A DNA stretch of 64,000 nt, taken from contig JAQGOL010000024.1 of NCBI GenBank assembly GCA_028293625.1, positions 62,001 to 126,000 of the forward strand. Direction: 5' to 3'. The notes beneath the pieces were generated by a model. It was not told the origin of the DNA. It saw only the letters and a list, made by a program, of their open reading frames with translations, and did not search any database. The translations under genes were made by a program, and so were the position numbers. Positions within the stretch are counted from its first letter, which is position 1; every line of letters begins with the position of its first letter. Below are positions 43,177-51,990 of this stretch, in pieces. Source of the stretch: Chthoniobacteraceae bacterium (GTDB lineage Bacteria; Verrucomicrobiota; Verrucomicrobiia; Chthoniobacterales; Chthoniobacteraceae).

Positions 43177-43551
43177 ATGTCGCGAATTATTCATGGCATC
43201 CTCGATTATCTAACAGGCGCTTTTCTTGTTGCGTCGCCATGGCTCTTTGGGTTCGCCAATGACAAGGCGTCTTCATTGCTGGCACTCGGTTTTGGTGGCT
43301 TCCTGATTGTATATACTTTGATCACCGATTTTGAAGTGGCAGTGATCCGGCTGATTCCTTTTCCAGGACACATCTTCCTTGATTACCTGAGTATCGTGGG
43401 ACTGGTCGGCGCCCCCATTCTTTTCGCGTTTCACGGAGCGCCTGCCTACGTTTTTGTGATTGTAGGGCTCTTTGATCTGGTGGTTACTGCTTGCACTCGC
43501 AAGCGCGAGACGCCCGATCTCCCTGTAATGCCGGGCGCTGGACAGAAGTAA
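43177..43551 (+). CDS. SPW-repeat membrane protein
   Basis: A 124-residue protein with about four hydrophobic segments. It begins RIIHGILDYLTGAFLVASPWLFGF; the D-x-x-x-G...SPW motif is typical of the SPW-repeat family of small membrane proteins with unknown role. A second, weaker copy of the motif follows at the third segment (HIFLDYLSIVGLVGAPILF). The ATG at 43177 was chosen because upstream in-frame sequence is non-conserved and overlaps the MocR start region. It is a lone forward gene. Confidence 0.75.
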   Translation: MSRIIHGILDYLTGAFLVASPWLFGFANDKASSLLALGFGGFLIVYTLITDFEVAVIRLIPFPGHIFLDYLSIVGLVGAPILFAFHGAPAYVFVIVGLFDLVVTACTRKRETPDLPVMPGAGQK

Positions 43552-43737
43552 ATCGCCGGTTAGTTTCAGCGGATACTCTATCCTCTATTTTGCAGATTGA
43601 AGCTTGAGTGGGGCCGGAGGGGCTCGGGATTCGTTCAAATCCGATTCCTGTATGAATACGGCGGGCCGTGGTCCGTCTCATTAAACAATTCTTCCTGGAA
43701 TTTGCCTAAGCGGCACCCGGGAGTTTAGAAACACCCT

Positions 43738-44178
43738 ATGAAATTAACTCCTATTTTGCTTCTTGGCGCCATCGCAGGCGCCTCGTTGCTGATTGCCACC
43801 CCGGCGGAGGCTGCTGAACAACGTCGGACAACTTCAGTTCGTTCCCGTTCTTCCCACTACGAGACAGGGCGTGTTTACCGTGGCCGTCTGGCTCCGCGTT
43901 ACTCTGATCGTAGTTATTACGGGCGCACATACGTTAGTTCGCCACGTTATGTCACTCGCCGCGCTTACGTGAGCTATTACGATAGCCCGTATTACGACGA
44001 TTACTACTACAGACCCAGCTACTATGGTCCAAGTTATTATGGACCCAGCTACTACGGGCCTGCATATTCCAGCGGCCTCTCGTTCTCTTTCGGCCGAGGT
44101 TACGGTGGACGCGGTTATGGCGGCCATGGATATGGCGGCCGTGGATATGGCGGTCACGGTGGCCATCATCACCGGTAA
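43738..44178 (+). CDS. Secreted Tyr/Gly-rich low-complexity protein
   Basis: A 146-residue protein with a clear signal peptide (residues about 1-25, ending AEAAEQ). The mature part is highly biased: Arg/Ser/Tyr-rich to residue 85, then tandem PSYYGP units, and finally GYGGRGYGGH repeats ending in GGHHHR. There are few hydrophobic residues and no catalytic motif. Such sequences are usual in surface, matrix or spore-coat-like proteins. The run of His at the end may bind metal. A shared hairpin follows the stop. Confidence 0.7.
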   Translation: MKLTPILLLGAIAGASLLIATPAEAAEQRRTTSVRSRSSHYETGRVYRGRLAPRYSDRSYYGRTYVSSPRYVTRRAYVSYYDSPYYDDYYYRPSYYGPSYYGPSYYGPAYSSGLSFSFGRGYGGRGYGGHGYGGRGYGGHGGHHHR

Positions 44179-44191
44179 GTCGTTGATTTGG

Positions 44192-44224
44192 CGTTCCCTC
44201 GCTGGGAAATTCAGCGAGGGAACG
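44192..44224. terminator. Shared hairpin between convergent genes
   Basis: A perfect 13-base stem, CGTTCCCTCGCTG (44192-44204) pairing with CAGCGAGGGAACG (44212-44224), closes a 7-base loop. It lies directly after the Tyr/Gly-rich gene, and its right arm is inside the last codons of the convergent hydrolase gene. There is no T-tract on either side, so it would be an unusual bidirectional terminator or an mRNA-stabilising structure. Confidence 0.55.
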
Positions 44225-45086
44225 TGAAGGTCTGGCCGGGTTCGCTGAGGGCAATTCGCTCCGGAGTTGCGGCAAGCGCTGCCTTGAAACGGGCGATCGG
44301 TTCAGCCATCGGCTCGGCGCTTAGCTTGAAGGTCTGATGATGAATCGGGACCAGATAATTGGCGTCGGCCTGATTGGCCATTTCGATCGCCTCTTCCGGA
44401 GAGCAATGGCTGTTGACCCACGGATTGTAGGCGCCGATCGGAACAATGAGCAGGTCAATCGGGCCACGTGATCCCAATGGGGTGGCGTTCACATTTGCGG
44501 TATCGCCGGCAAAACAAATCCGGCGTCCATTTCGCTCGAGGATATAAGCGTTATAACGGCGGTGATCGTCATTGCGCATCCTCGCGCCCCAGTGCCGCAG
44601 CTTAAACGCTGTAATGGTGAGATCGCCGCCGGCTCGCGGCGTGGGAAATGTGCGGCTCTCATTCCAATCGAGTTCCTCGACATTTTTGAAACGCAGCCGC
44701 GCAATGATGTCCGCTGTATGGCTGGCAGTGACGACCAGCGATGGATGCGGGATCCGGGAAAGCGTGCGCAAATCGAGGTGATCCATGTGGGCATGAGACA
44801 AGAGAACGAGGTCGATCGGTGGCAGTTCGTCCGGCTTGAGCGCGCATTCCACGTAACGTTTTGGCCCAATGGTCAGCGGCCCCAACCGGAGGCCTATGCG
44901 GTTAAAGAAGACAGGGTCTGTCAGGATAATGAATCCGTAGAAATTGATCAGGACAGTGGCGTGGCCAAGCCATGCCACGGTGATTTCCTTATCGGACCAG
45001 GTTCCAGGGGCGGGATGTTGAGGAGAAGGAGCGACAGGTCTGCCTATGTCACTGATTAGAAAACGGATAACTCGAAGCAAATTCAT
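44211..45086 (-). CDS. Metallo-beta-lactamase-fold hydrolase (UlaG/NAPE-PLD-like)
   Basis: A 291-residue metal-dependent hydrolase. The zinc motif HxHxDH is intact (VLLSHAHMDHLD), with upstream VAWLGHATVLI and TDPVFFNRIG as in lactonase and phospholipase-D-like members. FAGDTANVN and LVPIHHQTF supply the remaining metal ligands. There is no clear signal peptide (the N-terminus is weakly hydrophobic). The substrate is unknown. It is divergent from the large three-gene cassette, with 159 bases between the starts. Confidence 0.85.
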   Translation of the reverse strand: MNLLRVIRFLISDIGRPVAPSPQHPAPGTWSDKEITVAWLGHATVLINFYGFIILTDPVFFNRIGLRLGPLTIGPKRYVECALKPDELPPIDLVLLSHAHMDHLDLRTLSRIPHPSLVVTASHTADIIARLRFKNVEELDWNESRTFPTPRAGGDLTITAFKLRHWGARMRNDDHRRYNAYILERNGRRICFAGDTANVNATPLGSRGPIDLLIVPIGAYNPWVNSHCSPEEAIEMANQADANYLVPIHHQTFKLSAEPMAEPIARFKAALAATPERIALSEPGQTFTFPR

Positions 45087-45182
45087 CGGGAGTGAACGTT
45101 AACTGCGATTGTGCCGTGAAGGGACGCGAATCTTCAGAGGAAGGATGCGACGCGTTTGAATTGTCAAAGTGACGCTTAGTTT

Positions 45183-45210
45183 TTGACACGGTGGCCGGAT
45201 CACTTAGAGA
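45183..45210 (+). promoter_or_regulatory. Possible promoter of the three-gene cassette
   Basis: A perfect TTGACA box (45183-45188) is followed, 16 bases later, by TAGAGA, which matches only part of a -10 consensus, some 36 bases before the ATG at 45246. It lies in the only intergenic gap of the region, which it shares with the divergent hydrolase. The match is weak and the consensus may not apply in this phylum. Confidence 0.2.
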
Positions 45211-45245
45211 CTGCGCCGCCGTCAATCGCGGCTGCATCCCCTCGT

Positions 45246-48200
45246 ATGAAAACCTCGCTTTTGGTGCTTTGGCTGGCGCTTTGTGCTTCCGTCATTGCAC
45301 AGATTGTACCCGAGCCGGCTGCCGCGTCGGCGGACCCTGTTCTCCCCGTTCCCCCAGTTCCCCCCGTTGTTCGCGAGCAAACCGTCTACGTTCCATTTGA
45401 TAAGCTTGAAGAAGTTTTTGAGCATCAGGAGCGCGGCGTATTTCTGCCGTATCGAGAGTTCCTCGAGCTTTGGAACAAGCTGAATCTGCCCGAGAAATTG
45501 AAAGGAATAGAGCCGCCGGTTGAGGGCGTACTCGCCGCAGCCAGTTATACCGGACGCGTGGATGGAGACGTTGCCGAAGTCAAGGCGAAGCTCAATTTTG
45601 AAGCGCTCAAAGAAGGCTGGTCGCGGCTCAAGCTCGGGGCGGGCAACCTCAGTATCGCTGAAGTCAAATCCAAGGCCCTGCTAAACTATGCCGACGGTGG
45701 TTACGAAGTGATCTTTCCCGCAAAAGGCGCTTATCAGCTTGATGCCACTCTTTATGGAAAGATTGAACGGGCTCAGGGACGCAACAGCGTGCGGTTCCAC
45801 TTGCCGAAAACCGCGGTCTCCCAGCTTGAGCTATCGATCGCCGACAAAGGTTTGGAATTTGCCATTACTCCCGCCTCGGCATTCTCAGCGACCGAAAACC
45901 CGGACGGTTCAACGCGGCTGGTGATTTATTTTGGCGCTTCAGAGGAGGTCGATATTTCGTGGACGAAAAAAATCGGCGAGTCGGCGCTGACCCCGCTTTT
46001 ATTTGCCGATGCGGCTTTGGAGATGCGAGTCGGCGCGGGAGCGGTGCGGACTGAAGTGGCGATGAACTACCGGGTGCTGCGTGCCGGGGTGAGCGCATTT
46101 GATCTGGCCGTGCCGGCAGATCAACAGGTGCTAAGCGTTGATGGCGCCAATTTACGTGAATGGAAATTGGAGCCGGCAGCGGCTGGCGTGCAGAAGCTTC
46201 ACGTGGCACTGCACACTCCGGCCCGGGATAATTACGGTTTGAAAATCAAGCTCGAGTCGGCGCTTCCGGCCTTGCCGCAGCAGGTGAAATTGCCGGTCGT
46301 GCAAGCGCAAGCTGTGGAGCGCCAGAGCGGGTCGATCAGCGTGGCGGCTGATCCGGAGCTGGTGGTCGACGTGCCGCAGATCCTTGGCCTTACCCAGCAG
46401 GCAGCGATTGCCACGGAGCCGGCTCGCAACCCAGTCGGTTCGTATCGGTTCTTGCGGATGCCGTATTCCGGGTTGCTTTCCGTAAGCGAAGCCAAGCCGC
46501 AGATTGAAGCCGCCAGCCAGACGTTGCTCGTCGTGGAGACCGACCTGCTCCAGTTGCGCGCCACGTTTAATTACACAGTCAAAAAATCCGGTATTTTCGG
46601 GACCCAAATCGAGTTGCCTGCCGGGTTTTCCACCGCTGAAGCCACGGGCGATGAAATTGAAAGCGCCACGGTGCAGAAGGCCGGCGATCGCAACGTTTTG
46701 CAGATTCGTTTTTCGATTCGTCGCAGCGGGGCGTTTTCGTTCCAGGTAACGGCCGAAGCGCCGCGTGCCAAGCCGGAGGATGCCGTAACCGTGCCGGTTT
46801 TTGTGGTGCAAAATGCGGAACGCCATGAGGCAAAGGTTGGGCTTGCCGTGCATGTGAGCCTTAAATCAAACACCACAACCAAAGGCGATTTGCGCGAGGA
46901 AGACATCGGCAACCTGGGCGATTTGAAGATCAGCCAGCCGGAGCGGACCCCGTTGACGCTCGGGTTCCGGTATCGGGGCGCAGCCAAACCGGGGCAGGTG
47001 CAATTTGAGCTGCGCAAACCGCGCGTCTCGGTGGAGGTTTTTTCGCTGGCCGAAGTGCGCGAAGCATTGATCCGGCAGACCTGGACTCTTGCTTACAATG
47101 TCGAATATGCCGGGGTGAATCAGTTTTCAATCGAGATGCCGAAAGCGATTGGCGAAGACGTGCAGATCGACGGAGTGAACATCAAGGAGCGCGCAAAGAT
47201 TGAAAACAAAGATGCGGCGGGCGCTCCAACCGGCAGCGTGACATGGCGGGTGACCTTGCAGGATAAAGTGCTCGGCGCCTATCAGCTTCGTTTTTCCCAT
47301 GATAACGCCAGGGGCGAAGTGAAACCGGGCGCGACGGCGTCCGTTGTTTTGGATGAAGTCAAACCGCTCGATGTGACCCGCGAAACCGGCCAGGTGGCGG
47401 TCGTCAAGGATGGCAACGTGGAAATTACCAAAAGCGATGCGAGCGGCCTTGAACTCATCGATCCAAAAGAACTCACGCCGCTTCTGCAAACCGACGGCGT
47501 TTTTCTCGCTTACAAATATGCGGCCCATCCGATCGCGTTGCGGCTTGATGTCTCAAAGAACCTCTATCTTGAAGTGCCGCAGGCGGTGGTGAGTTATGCG
47601 GTGCTGACCAGCGTGATCGCCGAAGACGAATCAGAGACCACCGAGGTTATTTATTGGGTGCGCAACAATTCGCAGCAATTCTTTAGTGTTCAGCTCCCCA
47701 CCAAAGGCGATCTTCCCGCGCGCCTCCTCTCCGACGCGTTCGTGGCCGGCGAACCTCAACAGCCTTCCAAGCGGCCCGATAAAAATGAGCTGCTCATCCG
47801 GCTGCCGGCGCGGCCGGACAAATCGGAAGCGTTTCCCGTGCGTTTTGTCTACGAAGTGCCAAGTCCGGCGCCGGGCAAACGACTCGGCTGGCGCGGCCGG
47901 CTTTCCATTCAGGCGCCCAAGCTCGACAACACGACCGTGCTGCAGACCGCATGGACGCTTTATCTGCCAGGCGACTATCGGTACGTAAGCTTTGATGGCC
48001 CGATGCGGGAAGAGATCGGTCAGCGCGGCTGGGAGCAGTTCGCGCGCGATTTCGCCTTCTTTGTGCCGCGTGTCGGGCCAGCCTTGGCTACTCCCGGATT
48101 TCCCGTCCGGACCGAGCCGCCCGAGTTGCCGCCATCCAAGAGCACCGGGTTTGATACGCAGATTCAAAAAGAAGGCGTGCCCGTTCTCCTTCGGCGTTTG

Positions 48201-48584
48201 GCTGCCCCGGCGCAAATTGACATCGCGTTCCGCGGCAAAACTTACGCCTCGACGCTCGAAGCCGTTCTCTGCGCGATTGGTTTTTTCGCAGGCGCCTCCC
48301 TGATCCGAGCCTCGCGGCAGATGCGGTTTGCCTACTTTATGGTGGCCGGCATCGGCGCGCTGATTGTTTCCGGCGCTGTTAATCCGCGCGGCGCCGGGGT
48401 CTGGAAGGCGCTCTTTTTGGGAGTTTTCCTTTCCCTGCTCGTCTGGGTCTTCTTCGGTTTCGTGAAAAAACTGCGCTCGAAATTAAAGCGGTTGCCGCGT
48501 CCGCCGATTATTCGTCCGCCAGTTGACAGGCCACCGCCTCAGCCGCCCGCTCCGGCGGTTCCCCCGGAAAATACCGCCGCGTGA
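45246..48584 (+). CDS. Giant secreted, membrane-anchored beta-rich protein A
   Basis: A 1112-residue protein of no family I recognise. Signal peptide (residues 1-19), a Pro-rich stretch, then the shared N-terminal motif TVYVPFDKLEEVF...FLPYREFLELWNKL (about 45-80) and AASYTGRVDGDV. A long beta-rich body follows, with a block LDEVKPLDVTRETGQVAVV (about 700) that recurs in protein B. The shared C-proximal module (about 780-920) has NNSQQFFSVQLPTKGDL, LLIRLPARPDKS and WTLYLPGDYRY. A juxtamembrane strand (about 980) precedes three membrane helices and a Pro-rich cytosolic tail. It is the first of three coupled genes; gene B starts 7 bases after its stop. Confidence 0.85.
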   Translation: MKTSLLVLWLALCASVIAQIVPEPAAASADPVLPVPPVPPVVREQTVYVPFDKLEEVFEHQERGVFLPYREFLELWNKLNLPEKLKGIEPPVEGVLAAASYTGRVDGDVAEVKAKLNFEALKEGWSRLKLGAGNLSIAEVKSKALLNYADGGYEVIFPAKGAYQLDATLYGKIERAQGRNSVRFHLPKTAVSQLELSIADKGLEFAITPASAFSATENPDGSTRLVIYFGASEEVDISWTKKIGESALTPLLFADAALEMRVGAGAVRTEVAMNYRVLRAGVSAFDLAVPADQQVLSVDGANLREWKLEPAAAGVQKLHVALHTPARDNYGLKIKLESALPALPQQVKLPVVQAQAVERQSGSISVAADPELVVDVPQILGLTQQAAIATEPARNPVGSYRFLRMPYSGLLSVSEAKPQIEAASQTLLVVETDLLQLRATFNYTVKKSGIFGTQIELPAGFSTAEATGDEIESATVQKAGDRNVLQIRFSIRRSGAFSFQVTAEAPRAKPEDAVTVPVFVVQNAERHEAKVGLAVHVSLKSNTTTKGDLREEDIGNLGDLKISQPERTPLTLGFRYRGAAKPGQVQFELRKPRVSVEVFSLAEVREALIRQTWTLAYNVEYAGVNQFSIEMPKAIGEDVQIDGVNIKERAKIENKDAAGAPTGSVTWRVTLQDKVLGAYQLRFSHDNARGEVKPGATASVVLDEVKPLDVTRETGQVAVVKDGNVEITKSDASGLELIDPKELTPLLQTDGVFLAYKYAAHPIALRLDVSKNLYLEVPQAVVSYAVLTSVIAEDESETTEVIYWVRNNSQQFFSVQLPTKGDLPARLLSDAFVAGEPQQPSKRPDKNELLIRLPARPDKSEAFPVRFVYEVPSPAPGKRLGWRGRLSIQAPKLDNTTVLQTAWTLYLPGDYRYVSFDGPMREEIGQRGWEQFARDFAFFVPRVGPALATPGFPVRTEPPELPPSKSTGFDTQIQKEGVPVLLRRLAAPAQIDIAFRGKTYASTLEAVLCAIGFFAGASLIRASRQMRFAYFMVAGIGALIVSGAVNPRGAGVWKALFLGVFLSLLVWVFFGFVKKLRSKLKRLPRPPIIRPPVDRPPPQPPAPAVPPENTAA

Positions 48585-48591
48585 GGGTTTC

Positions 48592-51500
48592 ATGAAAACC
48601 CCTTTTCGTTTGCGGGAAATAAGGGGCGCCGCTCGGGCGCGCCATTGGTTTGTCGTGGTTTTATTGCTTCTCTCCGCCGTTTGCGCACGGGCCGAGGAAG
48701 TGGCGGCCCCTTTTGTGCCGGACCGGCGCGAACTCTGGGTGCCTGCGGATAAACTTAAAGAGGTGCTTGCGAAGAATCCCAAGGCAATCGTCCTTTCAAA
48801 AGAGCAGTATGAAACGCTGTTGCGCGATGCCGGCCGAGAGGCGAAAAAAACGCCTGAGCCGCCCCGGCTCGCCACATTGAGTTCAGCGAGGTACACCGGC
48901 CGTGCCGAGGGTGAAACCTTGCGGATGAAGGGCGAGTTGTTAATTGAAGTGCTGGGCGATGAATGGACGCAGGTGGCGCTTCCTACCTGGGGAATTTCGA
49001 TTGGCTTGATCCGGATTGACGGAGAAGCGGCGCTCATTGGGACTGCTCCCAAAACCGGCATCCTCTTGGTGCGCGGCCGCGGCCAGCACAAGCTTGCAAC
49101 GGAATTTACAGCGGCGATTTCCTCCAAAGCGGGAGAGCATTCGTTTGATCTTGGATTGCCCGCCGCCGCGACGGGTCTTTTTGAGATCGAACTTCAGGGA
49201 GATGTTGAGGTGGAAAGCCCGGCTCCGATGCGGATTGAAAAACGGGCTGAATCGACATGGGTCTCTATTGCCCCGGCGCCTTCGGCTTCCTCCCTGGGGC
49301 TTAAGTGGAAAGCAACGGGCGCCGCCGGGGAGTTGGTTTTTTTGCAGCACACAGCGATTGCGTATGCTCTCGATGCGGAGCAGCTGCGTGCCGAGTTCGA
49401 CGTTACCCTGGTGGCAACACTGGGAAATCTCCCTGCCGAATTGCTGATGACCATCCCAAAAGGAGCGCAAGTGCTTCAAATCGAGGGAGCGGAAGTCTCC
49501 AAATGGTCTGTGGCCAATGAGCGTGTCCGGGTGCAATTGCAACGGCGCGAACGGAATTTAACCCAGTTCAAGCTCCTCATTGAAGCACCCTCCCTGGGAG
49601 GCGCGCCCGCCGCCACTCTCACGCTGCCGGTCGTGAAGGTCGACGGCGTCCAACGGATGGAAGGATCGTTTTTAATCGATGCCGACCTCGCTGGCGTGTC
49701 GGTCCACGACGTCGTCACGGATTCTTCCACGGTTCAAACTTCAAGTGGCGATCCCCGTGTTCCAAGGAGGATTGCTGGATTTACTTTTAACGGCGCCCTG
49801 CCAGCACCGCGGGTGTCACTTGTCAAAGTGAAGCCCCGGCTCAACGCGGATCTCGACACGCTCGTTGAATTCAAGTCCGAAGCGGTTTTTTTGGAACGGA
49901 CACTGACATTGAAAGAAGCGCAGGGCGCGTTTTTCTCCGCGTCGTTGAAATTGCCTCCGGGCGAAGAGCTGCTCCGCGTGCTCAATGCCGATGGCAGCGA
50001 GCCCGATTGGCGACTGGAGAACGGCTCATTGCAATTGCGCTGGAGCAATCGTTCCGTGCAGCCGAGAGTGTTTAAAATAAGCAGCCGCACAGAACCGAAG
50101 GGATGGGCGGGGCTTGATGGCATCGTTTACACCTTGGCGGATCTGCAGATTGAAGGGGCGGGAAAGATCACCGGTTACATTGCGCTCAAGGCTGACCCGG
50201 CATTCCGGCTCGAGGCGCAGCCATCGGAAACCCTGGAGCAGCGCGATGGCCGGACGACACCGGTGCGCGGTGAGTACGCATGGTTTCGTCGCAACGATTT
50301 CACGTTGGCAGTAAAAATTTCCAGGCTGCCGGGGGAAACAGTCGCGGAGCTGACCGGGTACGCGTTGCCGTTGGAAGGAATGCTCGATGTGCATGCGCAG
50401 ATCGGATTTACGTTTTTGCGTTCGGGCGTCCGTTCAGTCCGGATTCAAGTGCCGGAACGGATCGCCACGGCCTTCCATTTTGATGGCCCGCAGATCGCCG
50501 AACGCAACTTGGTGGGCGACATCTGGACGATTGTTTTTCAAAAGGAATTAACCGGTGCATACGTGTTGGCCTTCACTGTGCAGGTGCCCATTCCCAAAGA
50601 AGGCGCCGACACATTCAAAGTGGAGGTGCCGCTCATTGAGCCACTCGATGTCAAACGGGTAAGCGGGGTTTGGGCCGTGGAAGCCAATACCGAGACCGAG
50701 ATCAGTTTCACCCTCAGAGGGATGAACGAGCTCGATTCGTTGCTGGCGCCTCTCCTGCCGGGTTATACTCCGCGGCACCGGGTCATTGGCGTGTTCAACT
50801 ATTTGGGTGGCGATCATTCGCTGGCACTGGCCGGGGTGCGGCATAGCCAGGCGGAAGTGCTTTCCAGCGTCGTCGACGAGTTGAATCTTGAAACCGTGGT
50901 TTCCACCAGCGGGACTGAACGCAACCAGGCCACTATTCAGCTTCGCAGCGCCGGTGCCCAGTTTCTCGACGTCACGCTGCCGGCGGGTTCAAAGCTCTGG
51001 TCGCTGACTGTCAATGGCGAGCTCGTCAAGCCGGTTGGCGATAAGGCCGGCATGGTGCGCATCCAGTTGCCCGCCCGGATCGATCCGCGCGCGGGTTCGA
51101 GCATCATGCTTCTCTACGAGACACCCAAGCCGGCCTGGAATTCCCGGGGCGGCTACGATCTGGCCGCTCCCCGGCTTTCCAAATCAATCCCGATTCTAAA
51201 GAGCAACTGGCAGGTTTATCTGCCCGACGGATTTCAATACACCGGCTTTAAAAGCAATCTGCGCCCTCCCGTGCCCTCGGCTGAACCGTTGCTGGTTCGC
51301 GGGATTTTTGAGGTCATTTCATCGCCTTGGGAATTTCTTCGCGCCAGGAGACGCGTTCAATCAACCCGTATTCTTTCGGACTTAAGGATGGTGGATGAAT
51401 CGGTGAATGTTAACACTGCAGAGCCTTCCGCTGCTCCTCAGGCTCCCGACACTTCTCTGGCCGAGACGGCTCCGGAAATGCAATTGAGCGACGCTGCGCC

Positions 51501-51990
51501 CGAAAATCCGCTGCTTAAGCACTCTGCCAAGCGTGATAGCGCAAAGCCGCTCTTCGGTAAGGCTTCACAGAAAAGGCCTTCCCCCATCACGCTCGCGGCG
51601 CAGGAGGCAAACTTGACGTCGGCGGGGGTCGCCGGTCTTTTACCGATTAAAATGGAGCTGGCCCGGGCTGGACAACCAGTGACTTTTGAGGGGCTTTACG
51701 ATGCTCAGAGCGTCGCATTTTACTATGAGGATTCGTGGGCACAGGTGCGGCGACTCTGGTTCTGGCTGATTGGCGGCGCCGTCTTGTTCCTTGGGATCGG
51801 CGGCTGGCGGCATCCGTGGTGGCGGAGCGTTTGGGCAATGCTGATTCTTTCATTTATCCCGCTTTGCATCAGCGAAACCGCAACTCCGGTCTGCAATGCG
51901 CTGCTGTGCGGCTGGCTTGCCGCGCTGGTGCTGCATCAGATCGCTGTCCGGTTTATTTTTACTTCAGCAAAAAAGGTGGTGACCGCGTGA
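48592..51990 (+). CDS. Giant secreted, membrane-anchored beta-rich protein B
   Basis: A 1132-residue paralogue of A and C, with no family recognised. A long basic signal peptide ends SAVCARAEE. The N-terminal motif is RRELWVPADKLKEVLAKNPK and LSKEQYETLLRDA, then LSSARYTGRAEGE. The body has repeated beta modules, including VPLIEPLDVKRVSGVWAV (compare A). The C-proximal module (about 760-890) shows LDVTLPAGSKLW, VRIQLPARIDP, DLAAPRLSK and WQVYLPDGFQYTGF. A polar spacer of about 110 residues is followed by the juxtamembrane LPIKMELARAGQPVTFEG and about three C-terminal membrane segments rich in Trp. The stop overlaps the next start by 4 bases (GTGA). Confidence 0.84.
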   Translation: MKTPFRLREIRGAARARHWFVVVLLLLSAVCARAEEVAAPFVPDRRELWVPADKLKEVLAKNPKAIVLSKEQYETLLRDAGREAKKTPEPPRLATLSSARYTGRAEGETLRMKGELLIEVLGDEWTQVALPTWGISIGLIRIDGEAALIGTAPKTGILLVRGRGQHKLATEFTAAISSKAGEHSFDLGLPAAATGLFEIELQGDVEVESPAPMRIEKRAESTWVSIAPAPSASSLGLKWKATGAAGELVFLQHTAIAYALDAEQLRAEFDVTLVATLGNLPAELLMTIPKGAQVLQIEGAEVSKWSVANERVRVQLQRRERNLTQFKLLIEAPSLGGAPAATLTLPVVKVDGVQRMEGSFLIDADLAGVSVHDVVTDSSTVQTSSGDPRVPRRIAGFTFNGALPAPRVSLVKVKPRLNADLDTLVEFKSEAVFLERTLTLKEAQGAFFSASLKLPPGEELLRVLNADGSEPDWRLENGSLQLRWSNRSVQPRVFKISSRTEPKGWAGLDGIVYTLADLQIEGAGKITGYIALKADPAFRLEAQPSETLEQRDGRTTPVRGEYAWFRRNDFTLAVKISRLPGETVAELTGYALPLEGMLDVHAQIGFTFLRSGVRSVRIQVPERIATAFHFDGPQIAERNLVGDIWTIVFQKELTGAYVLAFTVQVPIPKEGADTFKVEVPLIEPLDVKRVSGVWAVEANTETEISFTLRGMNELDSLLAPLLPGYTPRHRVIGVFNYLGGDHSLALAGVRHSQAEVLSSVVDELNLETVVSTSGTERNQATIQLRSAGAQFLDVTLPAGSKLWSLTVNGELVKPVGDKAGMVRIQLPARIDPRAGSSIMLLYETPKPAWNSRGGYDLAAPRLSKSIPILKSNWQVYLPDGFQYTGFKSNLRPPVPSAEPLLVRGIFEVISSPWEFLRARRRVQSTRILSDLRMVDESVNVNTAEPSAAPQAPDTSLAETAPEMQLSDAAPENPLLKHSAKRDSAKPLFGKASQKRPSPITLAAQEANLTSAGVAGLLPIKMELARAGQPVTFEGLYDAQSVAFYYEDSWAQVRRLWFWLIGGAVLFLGIGGWRHPWWRSVWAMLILSFIPLCISETATPVCNALLCGWLAALVLHQIAVRFIFTSAKKVVTA

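Noticed and set aside
43552-43737. Possible tRNA T-loop (GTTCAAATCC) upstream of the Tyr/Gly-rich gene
   Set aside because: The flanking bases do not form the 5-base T stem, and no acceptor, D or anticodon arms can be built.
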